From Chloroflexota bacterium (GTDB lineage Bacteria > Chloroflexota > Anaerolineae > VGOG01), in the NCBI GenBank assembly GCA_030615705.1, contig JAUWYT010000097.1:1-6402 (forward strand): a stretch of DNA of 6,402 nt, given 5' to 3'. Position numbers and translations under genes: made by a program. The first letter of the stretch is position 1; every line of letters starts with the position of its first letter. Under the pieces are notes generated by a model. It worked only from the letters and a program-made list of their open reading frames with translations. It had not been told where the DNA came from and did no database searches. Shown here piece by piece: positions 1-4,872 of the stretch.

Positions 1-89
1 TGATCGACTCCGAAGCCCGCCAGGAAGGATGCCCCGGCAATTACCGCCACCAACACAATCGTCGCCAGCGTCTTGAGAAATGCTCGCAT
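1..89 (-). CDS. N-terminal fragment of a membrane-anchored or exported protein (possibly an S41 C-terminal processing peptidase)
   Basis: Only the first 29 codons are in the window; the gene continues past the left edge. The ATG is at 89-87 on the minus strand, preceded by a purine-rich GAGAGG about 8 bases upstream. The visible peptide starts with a short basic stretch (MRAFLKT), then a hydrophobic run rich in V, A, I, L and G, ending in an SFLAGFG-like segment. This is the architecture of a signal peptide or single N-terminal membrane anchor, so the product probably acts outside the cytoplasm. The sequence resembles the N-terminus of bacterial S41 peptidases of the CtpA type, but no catalytic domain is visible, so that assignment is a guess. 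A strong promoter at 167-195 reads into it, giving a leader of roughly 70 bases. It is divergent from the hydrolase gene at 484. Confidence 0.7.
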   Translation of the reverse strand, partial: MRAFLKTLATIVLVAVIAGASFLAGFGVD

Positions 90-166
90 CTGCTTTACCT
101 CTCTCAACTTCTCATAACGCCTATCACCGTAAAAGTACAGGCAAACGCACTATCCCTACTGCCTAG

Positions 167-195
167 ATTATAGCAGATTTCGCCCCGCTTGGCAA
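167..195 (-). promoter_or_regulatory. Sigma70-type promoter for the leftmost gene
   Basis: Read on the minus strand, the -35 box is TTGCCA (195-190) and the -10 box is a perfect TATAAT (172-167). The spacer is 17 bases and an extended -10 TGC lies directly before TATAAT. The predicted transcript start is near 160, about 70 bases before the ATG at 89. Confidence 0.75.
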
Positions 196-197
196 CA

Positions 198-225
198 GTA
201 GGGCAACCGCAAAGGTTGCCCCTAC
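198..225. repeat. Small palindrome (GTAGGG-CAACC stem)
   Basis: The left arm GTAGGGCAACC (198-208) pairs with GGTTGCCCCTAC (214-225) around a GCAAA loop, with one unpaired C. There is no T-tract, so it is not a convincing terminator. It sits two bases upstream of the -35 box of the minus-strand promoter. The composition looks like a dispersed small palindromic repeat, but only one copy is in the window. Confidence 0.65.
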
Positions 226-250
226 CGTGGCGACCGTGGAGCCGCCGCCT

Positions 251-265
251 CGAGTTGGAAACTCG
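251..265. repeat. Short hairpin CGAGTT-GGA-AACTCG
   Basis: A perfect 6-bp inverted repeat with a 3-base loop lies in the middle of the divergent intergenic region. It falls outside both predicted transcripts. Just upstream (225-243) is a 9-bp near-tandem repeat of ACCGTGGCG and ACCGTGGAG. Confidence 0.5.
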
Positions 266-280
266 ACGCGACCCCACTAG

Positions 281-303
281 AAAACCAGCCAGAGGCGGGT
301 TTT
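281..303. terminator. Bidirectional terminator-like hairpin (imperfect)
   Basis: AAAACC (281-286) pairs with GGTTTT (298-303), and GCC (288-290) with GGC (294-296), around an AGA loop and an A/G mismatch. An A-run before and a T-run after a GC stem is the form of a bidirectional intrinsic terminator. Neither predicted promoter reads through it, because they start at about 160 leftward and about 381 rightward. It may therefore be an insulator or simply a decayed repeat. Confidence 0.4.
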
Positions 304-346
304 CAGGCCGGCAGCTTGGGCCACAATTCTCCAAACTCTGGGGCGT

Positions 347-374
347 TTGACAACGGAGACTGAAGCGATATAAT
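347..374 (+). promoter_or_regulatory. Consensus sigma70 promoter for the MBL-fold hydrolase gene
   Basis: The -35 box TTGACA (347-352) and -10 box TATAAT (369-374) both match consensus exactly, with a 16-base spacer. The expected transcript start is about 381, giving a leader of roughly 100 bases before the TTG start at 484. No clear operator overlaps it, so expression is probably constitutive unless the leader regulates it. Confidence 0.8.
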
Positions 375-376
375 AA

Positions 377-460
377 GGCCCTGACGCTGAAGCGTTGGCC
401 AAAGCTTGGACAGACAGCCTAGGAGTCTGTAGCCGAGCTTTTAGGCTCTGGGTCTGTGTC
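377..460 (+). promoter_or_regulatory. Structured leader (5' UTR) of the hydrolase gene, class unknown
   Basis: The leader can fold into a small hairpin, with ACGC (384-387) pairing with GCGT (392-395) around a four-base TGAA loop. It can also form a long stem in which ACAGAC-AGCCTA (410-421) pairs with TAGGCT (442-447) and GTCTGT (452-457), leaving a 4-base bulge. A competing fold is visible: CAGAC (411-415) with GTCTG (425-429), plus AGCC (431-434) with GGCT (444-447). Mutually exclusive pairings of this kind occur in regulatory leaders. I recognise no known riboswitch, T-box or small RNA here, and no U-tract follows the stems. Confidence 0.4.
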
Positions 461-473
461 AATGCTCGTAATC

Positions 474-478
474 GGAGG
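474..478 (+). promoter_or_regulatory. Shine-Dalgarno GGAGG that fixes a TTG start
   Basis: GGAGG ends 5 bases before TTG at 484 but 17 bases before the first in-frame ATG at 496. The TTG is therefore the better start. Confidence 0.75.
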
Positions 479-483
479 AAAGC

Positions 484-1110
484 TTGATAGTAAAGATGCT
501 GCGCGTCGGCCTGCTCCAGACCAACTGCTACATCGTGGGCTGCGAGGATACAAAAGAGGGAGCCATCATTGATCCCGGCGGAGACGCAAAGCGCATCCTG
601 GCCGAGGTGAAACGGCTGGGCCTGAAGATAAAATACGTCATCAACACCCACGGCCACTTCGACCACACGTTGGCTAACAAGGAAGTGGTGAAAGCCACGG
701 GAGCATCCCTGGCCATCCACTCCGCCGACGCACCCCTCTTGACCAAGGGCGGCGGGGCCCTCTTGTTCGGAGTGCTAGGCAAGGCCAGCCCCCCGGCCGA
801 CACGAGTCTGGATGAAGGCGAGGTGGTGACCCTGGGCAAGATCGAGTTGAAGGTTCTACATACGCCGGGCCACTCGCCGGGCAGCATCTCCCTCTACAGC
901 CAAGAGGAAAGCGTGCTCTTCGACGGCGACGTCCTTTTTAACATGGGCGTCGGCCGCAGCGACCTGCCTGGCGGCAACTACAGCGTTCTGATGGACTCCA
1001 TCCGGAAGCTGCTGGCCCTGCCCGATGAAACGACGGTCTACCCCGGCCACGGCCCGGCTACAACCATCGGAAACGAGCGGCGCAGCAACCCCTTCTTCTC
1101 GCAGCGCTGA
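484..1110 (+). CDS. Metallo-beta-lactamase-fold hydrolase, glyoxalase II-like
   Basis: The 208-residue protein is a metal-dependent cytoplasmic hydrolase of the glyoxalase II-like branch of the MBL fold, whose members cleave thioesters such as hydroxyacylglutathione or act on related small esters. The metal-binding signature THGHFDH is at residues 55-61 (H56, H58, D60, H61). Further ligands are H130 in HTPGHSPG, D149 in FDGD and H189 in YPGHG. The N-terminus LQTNCYIVG and the segment IIDPGGD (28-34) are typical of the subgroup. The length is normal for short YcbL-type proteins that lack the C-terminal glutathione-binding domain of true glyoxalase II, so the natural substrate is uncertain. The TTG start is chosen because GGAGG lies 5 bases upstream. 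The gene stands alone on the plus strand and converges with alr, leaving 21 bases between the two stops and no obvious terminator. Confidence 0.93.
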   Translation: MIVKMLRVGLLQTNCYIVGCEDTKEGAIIDPGGDAKRILAEVKRLGLKIKYVINTHGHFDHTLANKEVVKATGASLAIHSADAPLLTKGGGALLFGVLGKASPPADTSLDEGEVVTLGKIELKVLHTPGHSPGSISLYSQEESVLFDGDVLFNMGVGRSDLPGGNYSVLMDSIRKLLALPDETTVYPGHGPATTIGNERRSNPFFSQR

Positions 1111-1131
1111 AGATAAACTAAACTCGATAGA

Positions 1132-2397
1132 TCACAATATTTTCTCGACAACAGGGTGCACAGGCACGACCTGCCCGCCTTTGAAGTAGACCCTTGTCAC
1201 CCGCGGCAAGATGCTGGTAGTCACCTCGTAGTTGATGGTTTCGGCCCAAGTGGCCACTTCCTCAGCGCTGATCTCATCGCACTTGTCCTGTATGCCAAGT
1301 ACAGCGCACTTGTCCTGTATGCCAAGTACAGGGTCGCCTTGCCGCCCAAGGAGCACCACTTCGTCATCCTGCTGTACGTTGGGGATATTGTTGACCTTCA
1401 CTACAAACTGATCCATGCAGACCCGGCCTACGATGGGGGCGCGTTGACCACGGATGAGAACCTGCCCTCTGTTGGAGAGAAGGTGATGGTAGCCGTCGCC
1501 GTAGCCGACGGGCACCAGGGCCACGAGGGTAGGTCCTCTAGTAGTATAGGTGCAGCCGTAGCTGATGGGGGAACCAGTGGGGAGGGTACGCACTCGGGCC
1601 ACCCGGCTCTTGAGGGCCATAGCGGGGCGCAGGGGAATGGTCGGCTCCACTTCATTAGAAGGGCGCAGCCCGTAGAGGGCAATGCCGCAGCGCACCATGT
1701 CCAGATGCGTCTCCGGCAGGTCCAGAGTGGCTGCACTATTGGCCACATGTTTGATGGGGATGGTGAAACCCGCTTCCTCTAGCCTCTTCACCACTTCAAG
1801 ATAGACCTCGAACTGTTGAAGAGTGTATGCCTTGTCCACCGCATCGGCCATGGCGAAGTGGGTGTAGATGCCCTCAAGGATGAGGCCAGGCAATTCAGAT
1901 AGCGCCTGAACGAAGTCCGCAACTTCCTCGGGCAGGAGCCCGAAGCGGCCCATTCCTGTGTCCACCTTGACGTGGATAGGGAGCACCCTGCCTTTATGAG
2001 AAGCCGCCACGTCCTGAGTCCTGTCCTGAGCATAGTCGAAGGGCTGTCGAAGGGCAGCAGAAAGGGTCCGGGCCTGTTCTGGGGTGTTAACAGTGGGGGT
2101 TAAGTCCCAGCGGACGATAGTCTCCGCCTCGGCCGGCAGAGTGTAGCCCATGATCAAAACGGGAGCTGTGATCCCCGCCCGGCGCAACTGGACGCCTTCC
2201 AGGGTGCGATTCACTGCCAGGCGGCTGGCTCCATTATCAAGGGCTGCTTCGGCTACCGGTACCGCGCCATGGCCATAGCCGTTAGCCTTGACCACGGCCA
2301 TCAACTCTGTCTTCCCCCCAACGCGTCGCTTGAGTTCTCGTGTATTATGGGCGATGGCATCCAGATCTATCTCGGCCCAGGTCAGGTCTTCCAACAA
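1132..2397 (-). CDS. alr: Alanine racemase with two in-frame repeat insertions
   Basis: This PLP enzyme interconverts L- and D-alanine, supplying D-Ala for peptidoglycan. Numbered from TTG at 2397 (421 residues), the PLP lysine is K37 in AVVKANGYGHG. HVKVDTGMGR is near 142-151, and the catalytic tyrosine is Y280 in SYGCTYTT. VGRVCMDQ and DEISAEEVATWAETINYE form the C-terminal domain. Two stretches look foreign to the family: residues about 116-130 (containing PFDYAQDRTQD) and 356-373 (VLGIQDKC twice). They are encoded by the repeats at 2006-2054 and 1279-1332. Removing about 33-34 residues gives about 387, the usual length. The reading frame is otherwise intact, so I call it functional. Start choice: the TTG at 2397 has GGAGG 8 bases upstream and gives the usual N-terminus just before TWAEIDLD. 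An alternative GTG at 2463 would add 22 non-conserved residues and overlap the hydantoinase stop by 4 bases (GTGA), but has no good ribosome site. Confidence 0.93.
   Translation of the reverse strand: MLEDLTWAEIDLDAIAHNTRELKRRVGGKTELMAVVKANGYGHGAVPVAEAALDNGASRLAVNRTLEGVQLRRAGITAPVLIMGYTLPAEAETIVRWDLTPTVNTPEQARTLSAALRQPFDYAQDRTQDVAASHKGRVLPIHVKVDTGMGRFGLLPEEVADFVQALSELPGLILEGIYTHFAMADAVDKAYTLQQFEVYLEVVKRLEEAGFTIPIKHVANSAATLDLPETHLDMVRCGIALYGLRPSNEVEPTIPLRPAMALKSRVARVRTLPTGSPISYGCTYTTRGPTLVALVPVGYGDGYHHLLSNRGQVLIRGQRAPIVGRVCMDQFVVKVNNIPNVQQDDEVVLLGRQGDPVLGIQDKCAVLGIQDKCDEISAEEVATWAETINYEVTTSILPRVTRVYFKGGQVVPVHPVVEKIL
1279..1332 (-). repeat. 27-bp tandem duplication inserted in alr
   Basis: Two 27-bp units, 1279-1305 and 1306-1332, are identical at 26 of 27 positions. 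Each contains the inverted word CTGTA-N7-TACAG and encodes the nine-residue unit VLGIQDKC plus one residue. The 54-bp block is a multiple of three and lies between GRQGD and DEISAEE, which are normally contiguous in alanine racemases. The flanks on the coding strand read GCGAC before and GCGAT at the end, a possible imperfect 5-bp target duplication. Confidence 0.85.
2006..2054 (-). repeat. 49-bp dispersed repeat, copy 1, inside alr
   Basis: On the coding strand it starts CCCTTCGACAG and ends CTCAGGACGTGGC. It matches 3555-3603 at 48 of 49 bases (the difference is at 2019 versus 3568). All three frames in this direction are open, and two of the three reverse frames are open as well. In alr it is read as LRQPFDYAQDRTQDV, just before the RVLPIHVKVDTGMGR strand of the barrel. 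Confidence 0.9.
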
Positions 2398-2405
2398 CTT
2401 GTTTG

Positions 2406-2410
2406 CCTCC
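2406..2410 (-). promoter_or_regulatory. Shine-Dalgarno GGAGG favouring the TTG start of alr
   Basis: On the minus strand GGAGG (2410-2406) lies 8 bases before TTG at 2397. The upstream GTG at 2463 has no comparable site. With the TTG start the PLP lysine falls at residue 37, close to its usual place in the family. Confidence 0.55.
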
Positions 2411-2459
2411 GTTTGCTCGTTCACTTCGGCTGAGCTCAGTACAAGCAAACCCCTCGAAC

Positions 2460-3986
2460 TCACAATCGAAAAGGCTTTCTCTTCAGCAACTCCCCCGCTC
2501 CCACCTGGCCCACAAACTCGTTTTCTCTGACGATGACCTTGCCGCGAGCGATGGTCATCACGGGATAGCCCCTGACCGTGATGTGTTCGTAGGGGCTGTA
2601 GTCCACGTTCATGTGCAGGTTCTCTTTGGTTAAGGTGCGCTCCTTGTGGGGATCGAAGATCACGATGTCGGCATCGGAGCCAACAGCGATAGTGCCTTTT
2701 CGGGGCGAGAGGCCAAAGAGGATGGCGGGGGCGGTGGAGACCAACTCCACGAATTTGTTGATCGAGAATCGACCCTCGTTTACACCGAAGTGATAGATGA
2801 GGGGCACACGGGTCTCTATGCCAGGCACGCCGTTGGGGATTTGAGTGAAGTCGTCCCGCCCTCGTTGTTTATGAGTGGCGAAGTTCCAGGGACAATGGTC
2901 GGTGGAGACGACATGCAGGGTGCCAGCAGCCAAACCATGCCAAAGGGGTTCCCAGTTGGAGCTGTCCCTGAGGGGCGGGGAGAGCACGAACTTGGCTGCC
3001 TCGAACCCCGGCCGTTCGTACTCGTCCTCGGAGAGTAGCAAGTGCTGGGGGCAAACCTCAGCGTAGACGCGCACTCCCTGGGCCTGATATCTTCGCACAA
3101 TCTCTAAGGACTCCCGACAGGTCAGATGCGCCAGGTAAACAGGGCACTTCGTGAGCCGAGCCAGAGCGATAACCCGGTTCGCTGCCTCAGCCTCGGCCAG
3201 GGGAGGCCGACTACGGGGGTGATAGCGAGGTCCAGTCTTGCCCTCAGCCAGTAACCTCTTCTTGAGATACTCGATAACCCAGTGGTTTTCGGCGTGTACT
3301 ATGGGGAGGACACCACAAGCGGCAGCCACAGCCATGAGGTTCAGGATCTGGTCATCATTCACCATCAGGGCTGGGTAGGTAGTGTACAGCTTGAGGCTGG
3401 TGTAGCCAGCGGAGGCCAACTCTTCGATCTCAGCCAGCGTTTCGGGATGGGCATTGGTGGCTGTCAGGTGCAGGCCGTAGTCAATGGCTGCGCATCCATC
3501 GGCCTGCAAACGCCGGTCAGCCACCGCCTGGTGCAGGCTCTGGCCTGGCTGGGGGCCACGTCCTGAGCCCTGTCCTGAGCATAGTCGAAGGGCTGTCGAA
3601 GGGTCAATGAAATCTATGATTGTGGTCGTGCCCCCGCAGGCGGCGGCGACGGTGCCCGTGGTGAAGTCATCGCCGGAGGTGATGTCGCCGATGGTCATCT
3701 CCAGGTGAACGTGGACGTCAACGCCGCCTGGCATGACGTACTTATCGGTAGCATCAATCACCTCATCGCCCTTCGACAGGCCCCTGGTCGTTTGGCACTG
3801 TACCGTACCCTGTACTGTCCGGTCCAGGACAGTGCGGTCCAGTACGGTGCCCAGGGACAAAGGGCTCAGGACATCGCCTTCCAGCCCTTGCCCGATGAGA
3901 GCGATGACGCCATCCTTGATGCCGATGTCGGCCTGATAGGTCTCAGTAGCGGTGACGATCGTGCCGTTTTTGATTACCAGGTCCAT
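2460..3986 (-). CDS. D-hydantoinase / dihydropyrimidinase with two in-frame repeat insertions
   Basis: This cytoplasmic metal-dependent cyclic amidase opens hydantoins or dihydropyrimidines to N-carbamoyl amino acids. Numbered from the ATG at 3986 (508 residues), the metal ligands are H92 and H94 in DVHVHLEM, the carboxylated lysine K199 in SLKLYTTY, H231 in VHAEN, H287 in LAHLT and D363 in STDHCPW. NGVPGIETR (385-393) and MNVDYSPYE (459-467) are also family motifs. Two segments do not belong to the family: residues 39-74 (made by the insert at 3764-3878, containing VLDRTVLDRTV) and about 130-145 (the 49-bp repeat at 3555-3603). Removing these 52 residues leaves 456, a typical length, and joins LEGD to EVIDA and IIDFIDP to QPGQSL as expected. 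ATG 3986 matches the family N-terminus; an in-frame TTG at 3995 lies inside an 8-bp repeat array. Neither start has a clear ribosome site. Exact substrate unknown. Confidence 0.93.
   Translation of the reverse strand: MDLVIKNGTIVTATETYQADIGIKDGVIALIGQGLEGDVLSPLSLGTVLDRTVLDRTVQGTVQCQTTRGLSKGDEVIDATDKYVMPGGVDVHVHLEMTIGDITSGDDFTTGTVAAACGGTTTIIDFIDPSTALRLCSGQGSGRGPQPGQSLHQAVADRRLQADGCAAIDYGLHLTATNAHPETLAEIEELASAGYTSLKLYTTYPALMVNDDQILNLMAVAAACGVLPIVHAENHWVIEYLKKRLLAEGKTGPRYHPRSRPPLAEAEAANRVIALARLTKCPVYLAHLTCRESLEIVRRYQAQGVRVYAEVCPQHLLLSEDEYERPGFEAAKFVLSPPLRDSSNWEPLWHGLAAGTLHVVSTDHCPWNFATHKQRGRDDFTQIPNGVPGIETRVPLIYHFGVNEGRFSINKFVELVSTAPAILFGLSPRKGTIAVGSDADIVIFDPHKERTLTKENLHMNVDYSPYEHITVRGYPVMTIARGKVIVRENEFVGQVGAGELLKRKPFRL
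3555..3603 (-). repeat. 49-bp dispersed repeat, copy 2, inside the hydantoinase
   Basis: It is the same element as 2006-2054 with one substitution, in the same orientation. Here it is read one phase differently, giving STALRLCSGQGSGRG between IIDFIDP and QPGQSL. The net gain is about 48 bp. The flanks TGACCC and TGGCCC on the coding strand could be a degenerate target duplication, but the match is weak. Confidence 0.9.
3764..3878. mobile_element. 108-bp palindromic repeat insertion with 7-bp direct repeats
   Basis: The 7-mer CATCGCC (plus strand) occurs at 3764-3770 and 3872-3878, exactly 108 bases apart. Deleting one interval restores the expected coding join GGC GAT GAG (Gly-Asp-Glu). The insert starts CTTCGACAGG and ends GGGCTCAGGA on the plus strand. 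These are the same end words as the 49-bp repeat, but in the opposite orientation relative to the two 49-bp copies. Its interior (3794-3851) is an imperfect palindrome: ACTGTCC (3814-3820) pairs with GGACAGT (3827-3833), and GGCAC-N-GTAC pairs with GTAC-N-GTGCC at the outside. It encodes no transposase, so any movement would be non-autonomous. Confidence 0.7.
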
Positions 3987-3989
3987 TTT

Positions 3990-4035
3990 GGTCAAATGGT
4001 CGGATGGTCGGGTGGTCAGGTGGTCGGGTGGTCAC
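3990..4035. repeat. 8-bp tandem array GGTCNNRT next to the hydantoinase start
   Basis: There are five complete 8-bp units plus a partial one: GGTCAAAT, GGTCGGAT, GGTCGGGT, GGTCAGGT, GGTCGGGT, then GGTCAC. The array ends only 3 bases before the hydantoinase ATG (3986) on the coding strand and fills the place of its ribosome binding site. Such arrays can change length by slippage. Confidence 0.85.
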
Positions 4036-4051
4036 TTTTCTAATTTGCAAT

Positions 4052-4065
4052 TTCCAACTTCCAAT
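4052..4065. repeat. Two 7-bp TTCCAAY units
   Basis: TTCCAAC and TTCCAAT are the same unit as the larger array at 4107-4155, separated from it by the C/G-tract hairpin. This suggests one array split by that element. Confidence 0.6.
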
Positions 4066-4071
4066 GACACG

Positions 4072-4103
4072 CCCCCCCTCAATCCCCCCCAACTTTAGGG
4101 GGG
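4072..4103. repeat. C/G-tract hairpin and possible G-quadruplex motif
   Basis: On the plus strand a C7 run (4072-4078), TCAAT, a second C7 run (4084-4090), AACTTTA and a G6 run (4098-4103) follow one another. The second C7 and the G6 can form a hairpin. On the minus strand, which is the transcribed sense of the operon, the two G7 runs separated by 5 bases fit a G3+N1G3N5G3N1G3 quadruplex pattern. No U-tract follows, so it is not a standard intrinsic terminator. Confidence 0.55.
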
Positions 4104-4106
4104 AAG

Positions 4107-4155
4107 TTCCATCTTCCAACTTCCAACTTCCAGTTTCCAACCTCCACCTTCCAAT
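4107..4155. repeat. 7-bp tandem array TTCCAAC x7
   Basis: Seven consecutive 7-bp units (TTCCATC, TTCCAAC, TTCCAAC, TTCCAGT, TTCCAAC, CTCCACC, TTCCAAT) run from 4107 to 4155, ending 3 bases beyond the livF stop. Together with the array at 3990-4035 it fills most of the livF-hydantoinase gap. Confidence 0.85.
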
Positions 4156-4158
4156 CGT

Positions 4159-4872
4159 TCATCCTCCCAGGTAAGCCCTCTTTACCTGCGGGTTTTCGGC
4201 CAGTTCCTCAGAGCTTCCCTCCAGCACCACGTTTCCAGTTTCTAACACGTAGCCACGGCTGGCGAAGCGCAGGGCCATGCGGGCGTTCTGCTCTACGAGA
4301 AGAATGGTTGTTCCTTCCTGGTTGATGTCTTTCAGCGCGTCGAACAGGCTCATCATCAACACAGGGGCCAACCCCATGGAGGGCTCATCCAGGAGCATCA
4401 TCTTCCTTCCGCTCATGAGAGCCCTTCCGACGGCCAGCATCTGCTGTTCCCCGCCGCTCAGGGTGCCGGCCTTCTGGGTCTGCCTTTCTGCCAGGCGCGG
4501 GAAGAGTGAGAACACCAGCTCGAGATCCTGCTCGATCTTTTTGCTATCCTTGCGGGCGAAGGTGGCCAGCTTCAGGTTCTCCATGACGGTCAGGTTGCCG
4601 AAAAGGCGCCTTCCCTCAGGGACGTGGGAGATGCCGAGTTCACTGACCACTTTGTCGGCAGGATAATCGAACAGATCTTTCCCCATGTAGGTCATCTTGC
4701 TTCCCGGCTCGGCAGTGACCAGGCGGGAGATCGCCCACAACGTAGTGCTCTTGCCGGCCCCATTGGCCCCAATGATGCACACGATCTCCCCTTCATCAAC
4801 CTGGAAGCTGATGCCGTGGAGAGCCGTGATCCCCCCGTAGGAAACCCTTAGATTCTCAACTGATAGCAGCAT
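4159..4872 (-). CDS. livF: Branched-chain amino acid/amide ABC transporter ATP-binding protein LivF
   Basis: One of the two ATPase subunits of a HAAT-family ABC importer; it acts on the cytoplasmic face and pairs with LivG. In 237 residues it shows Walker A GANGAGKST (35-43), the LivF-type segment HVPEGRRLFGNLTVMENL (83-100), signature LSGGEQQ (138-144) and Walker B MLLDEP (159-164). LLVEQNARMAL (191-201) follows; VEQN in place of the usual H-loop histidine is characteristic of LivF. The length is normal. Its ATG overlaps the livG stop by one base (TGATG), and the likely ribosome site AAGGAGG lies in the 3' end of livG, so the two are probably translationally coupled. The transported substrate could be branched-chain amino acids, urea, amides or, given the hydantoinase next to it, a cyclic ureide. 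Confidence 0.95.
   Translation of the reverse strand: MLLSVENLRVSYGGITALHGISFQVDEGEIVCIIGANGAGKSTTLWAISRLVTAEPGSKMTYMGKDLFDYPADKVVSELGISHVPEGRRLFGNLTVMENLKLATFARKDSKKIEQDLELVFSLFPRLAERQTQKAGTLSGGEQQMLAVGRALMSGRKMMLLDEPSMGLAPVLMMSLFDALKDINQEGTTILLVEQNARMALRFASRGYVLETGNVVLEGSSEELAENPQVKRAYLGG

Noticed and set aside
462..483. Upstream ORF start (ATG at 462) in the hydrolase leader
   Set aside because: It has no ribosome site of its own and is out of frame; the GGAGG at 474 lies downstream of it and serves the TTG at 484.
1111..1131. Terminator between the convergent hydrolase and alr genes
   Set aside because: The 21-base gap is AT-rich but contains no convincing stem with a U-tract.
1279..1332. 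CRISPR-like array
   Set aside because: There are only two directly adjacent 27-bp units with no spacers, and they lie inside a coding frame.
1156..1782. A 208-codon open frame on the plus strand opposite alr
   Set aside because: It is the mirror of the clearly conserved alanine racemase, has no recognisable motif or ribosome site, and its repeat-containing part comes from the alr insertion.
1132..3986. alr and the hydantoinase as pseudogenes broken by repeats
   Set aside because: All four extra segments are multiples of three, no stop or frameshift occurs, and every metal-, PLP- and catalytic-site motif is present.
3705..4043. A plus-strand open frame covering the 108-bp insert and the hydantoinase start
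   Set aside because: It is antisense to the hydantoinase N-terminus and ends in the 8-bp repeat array; its openness follows from the repeat composition.
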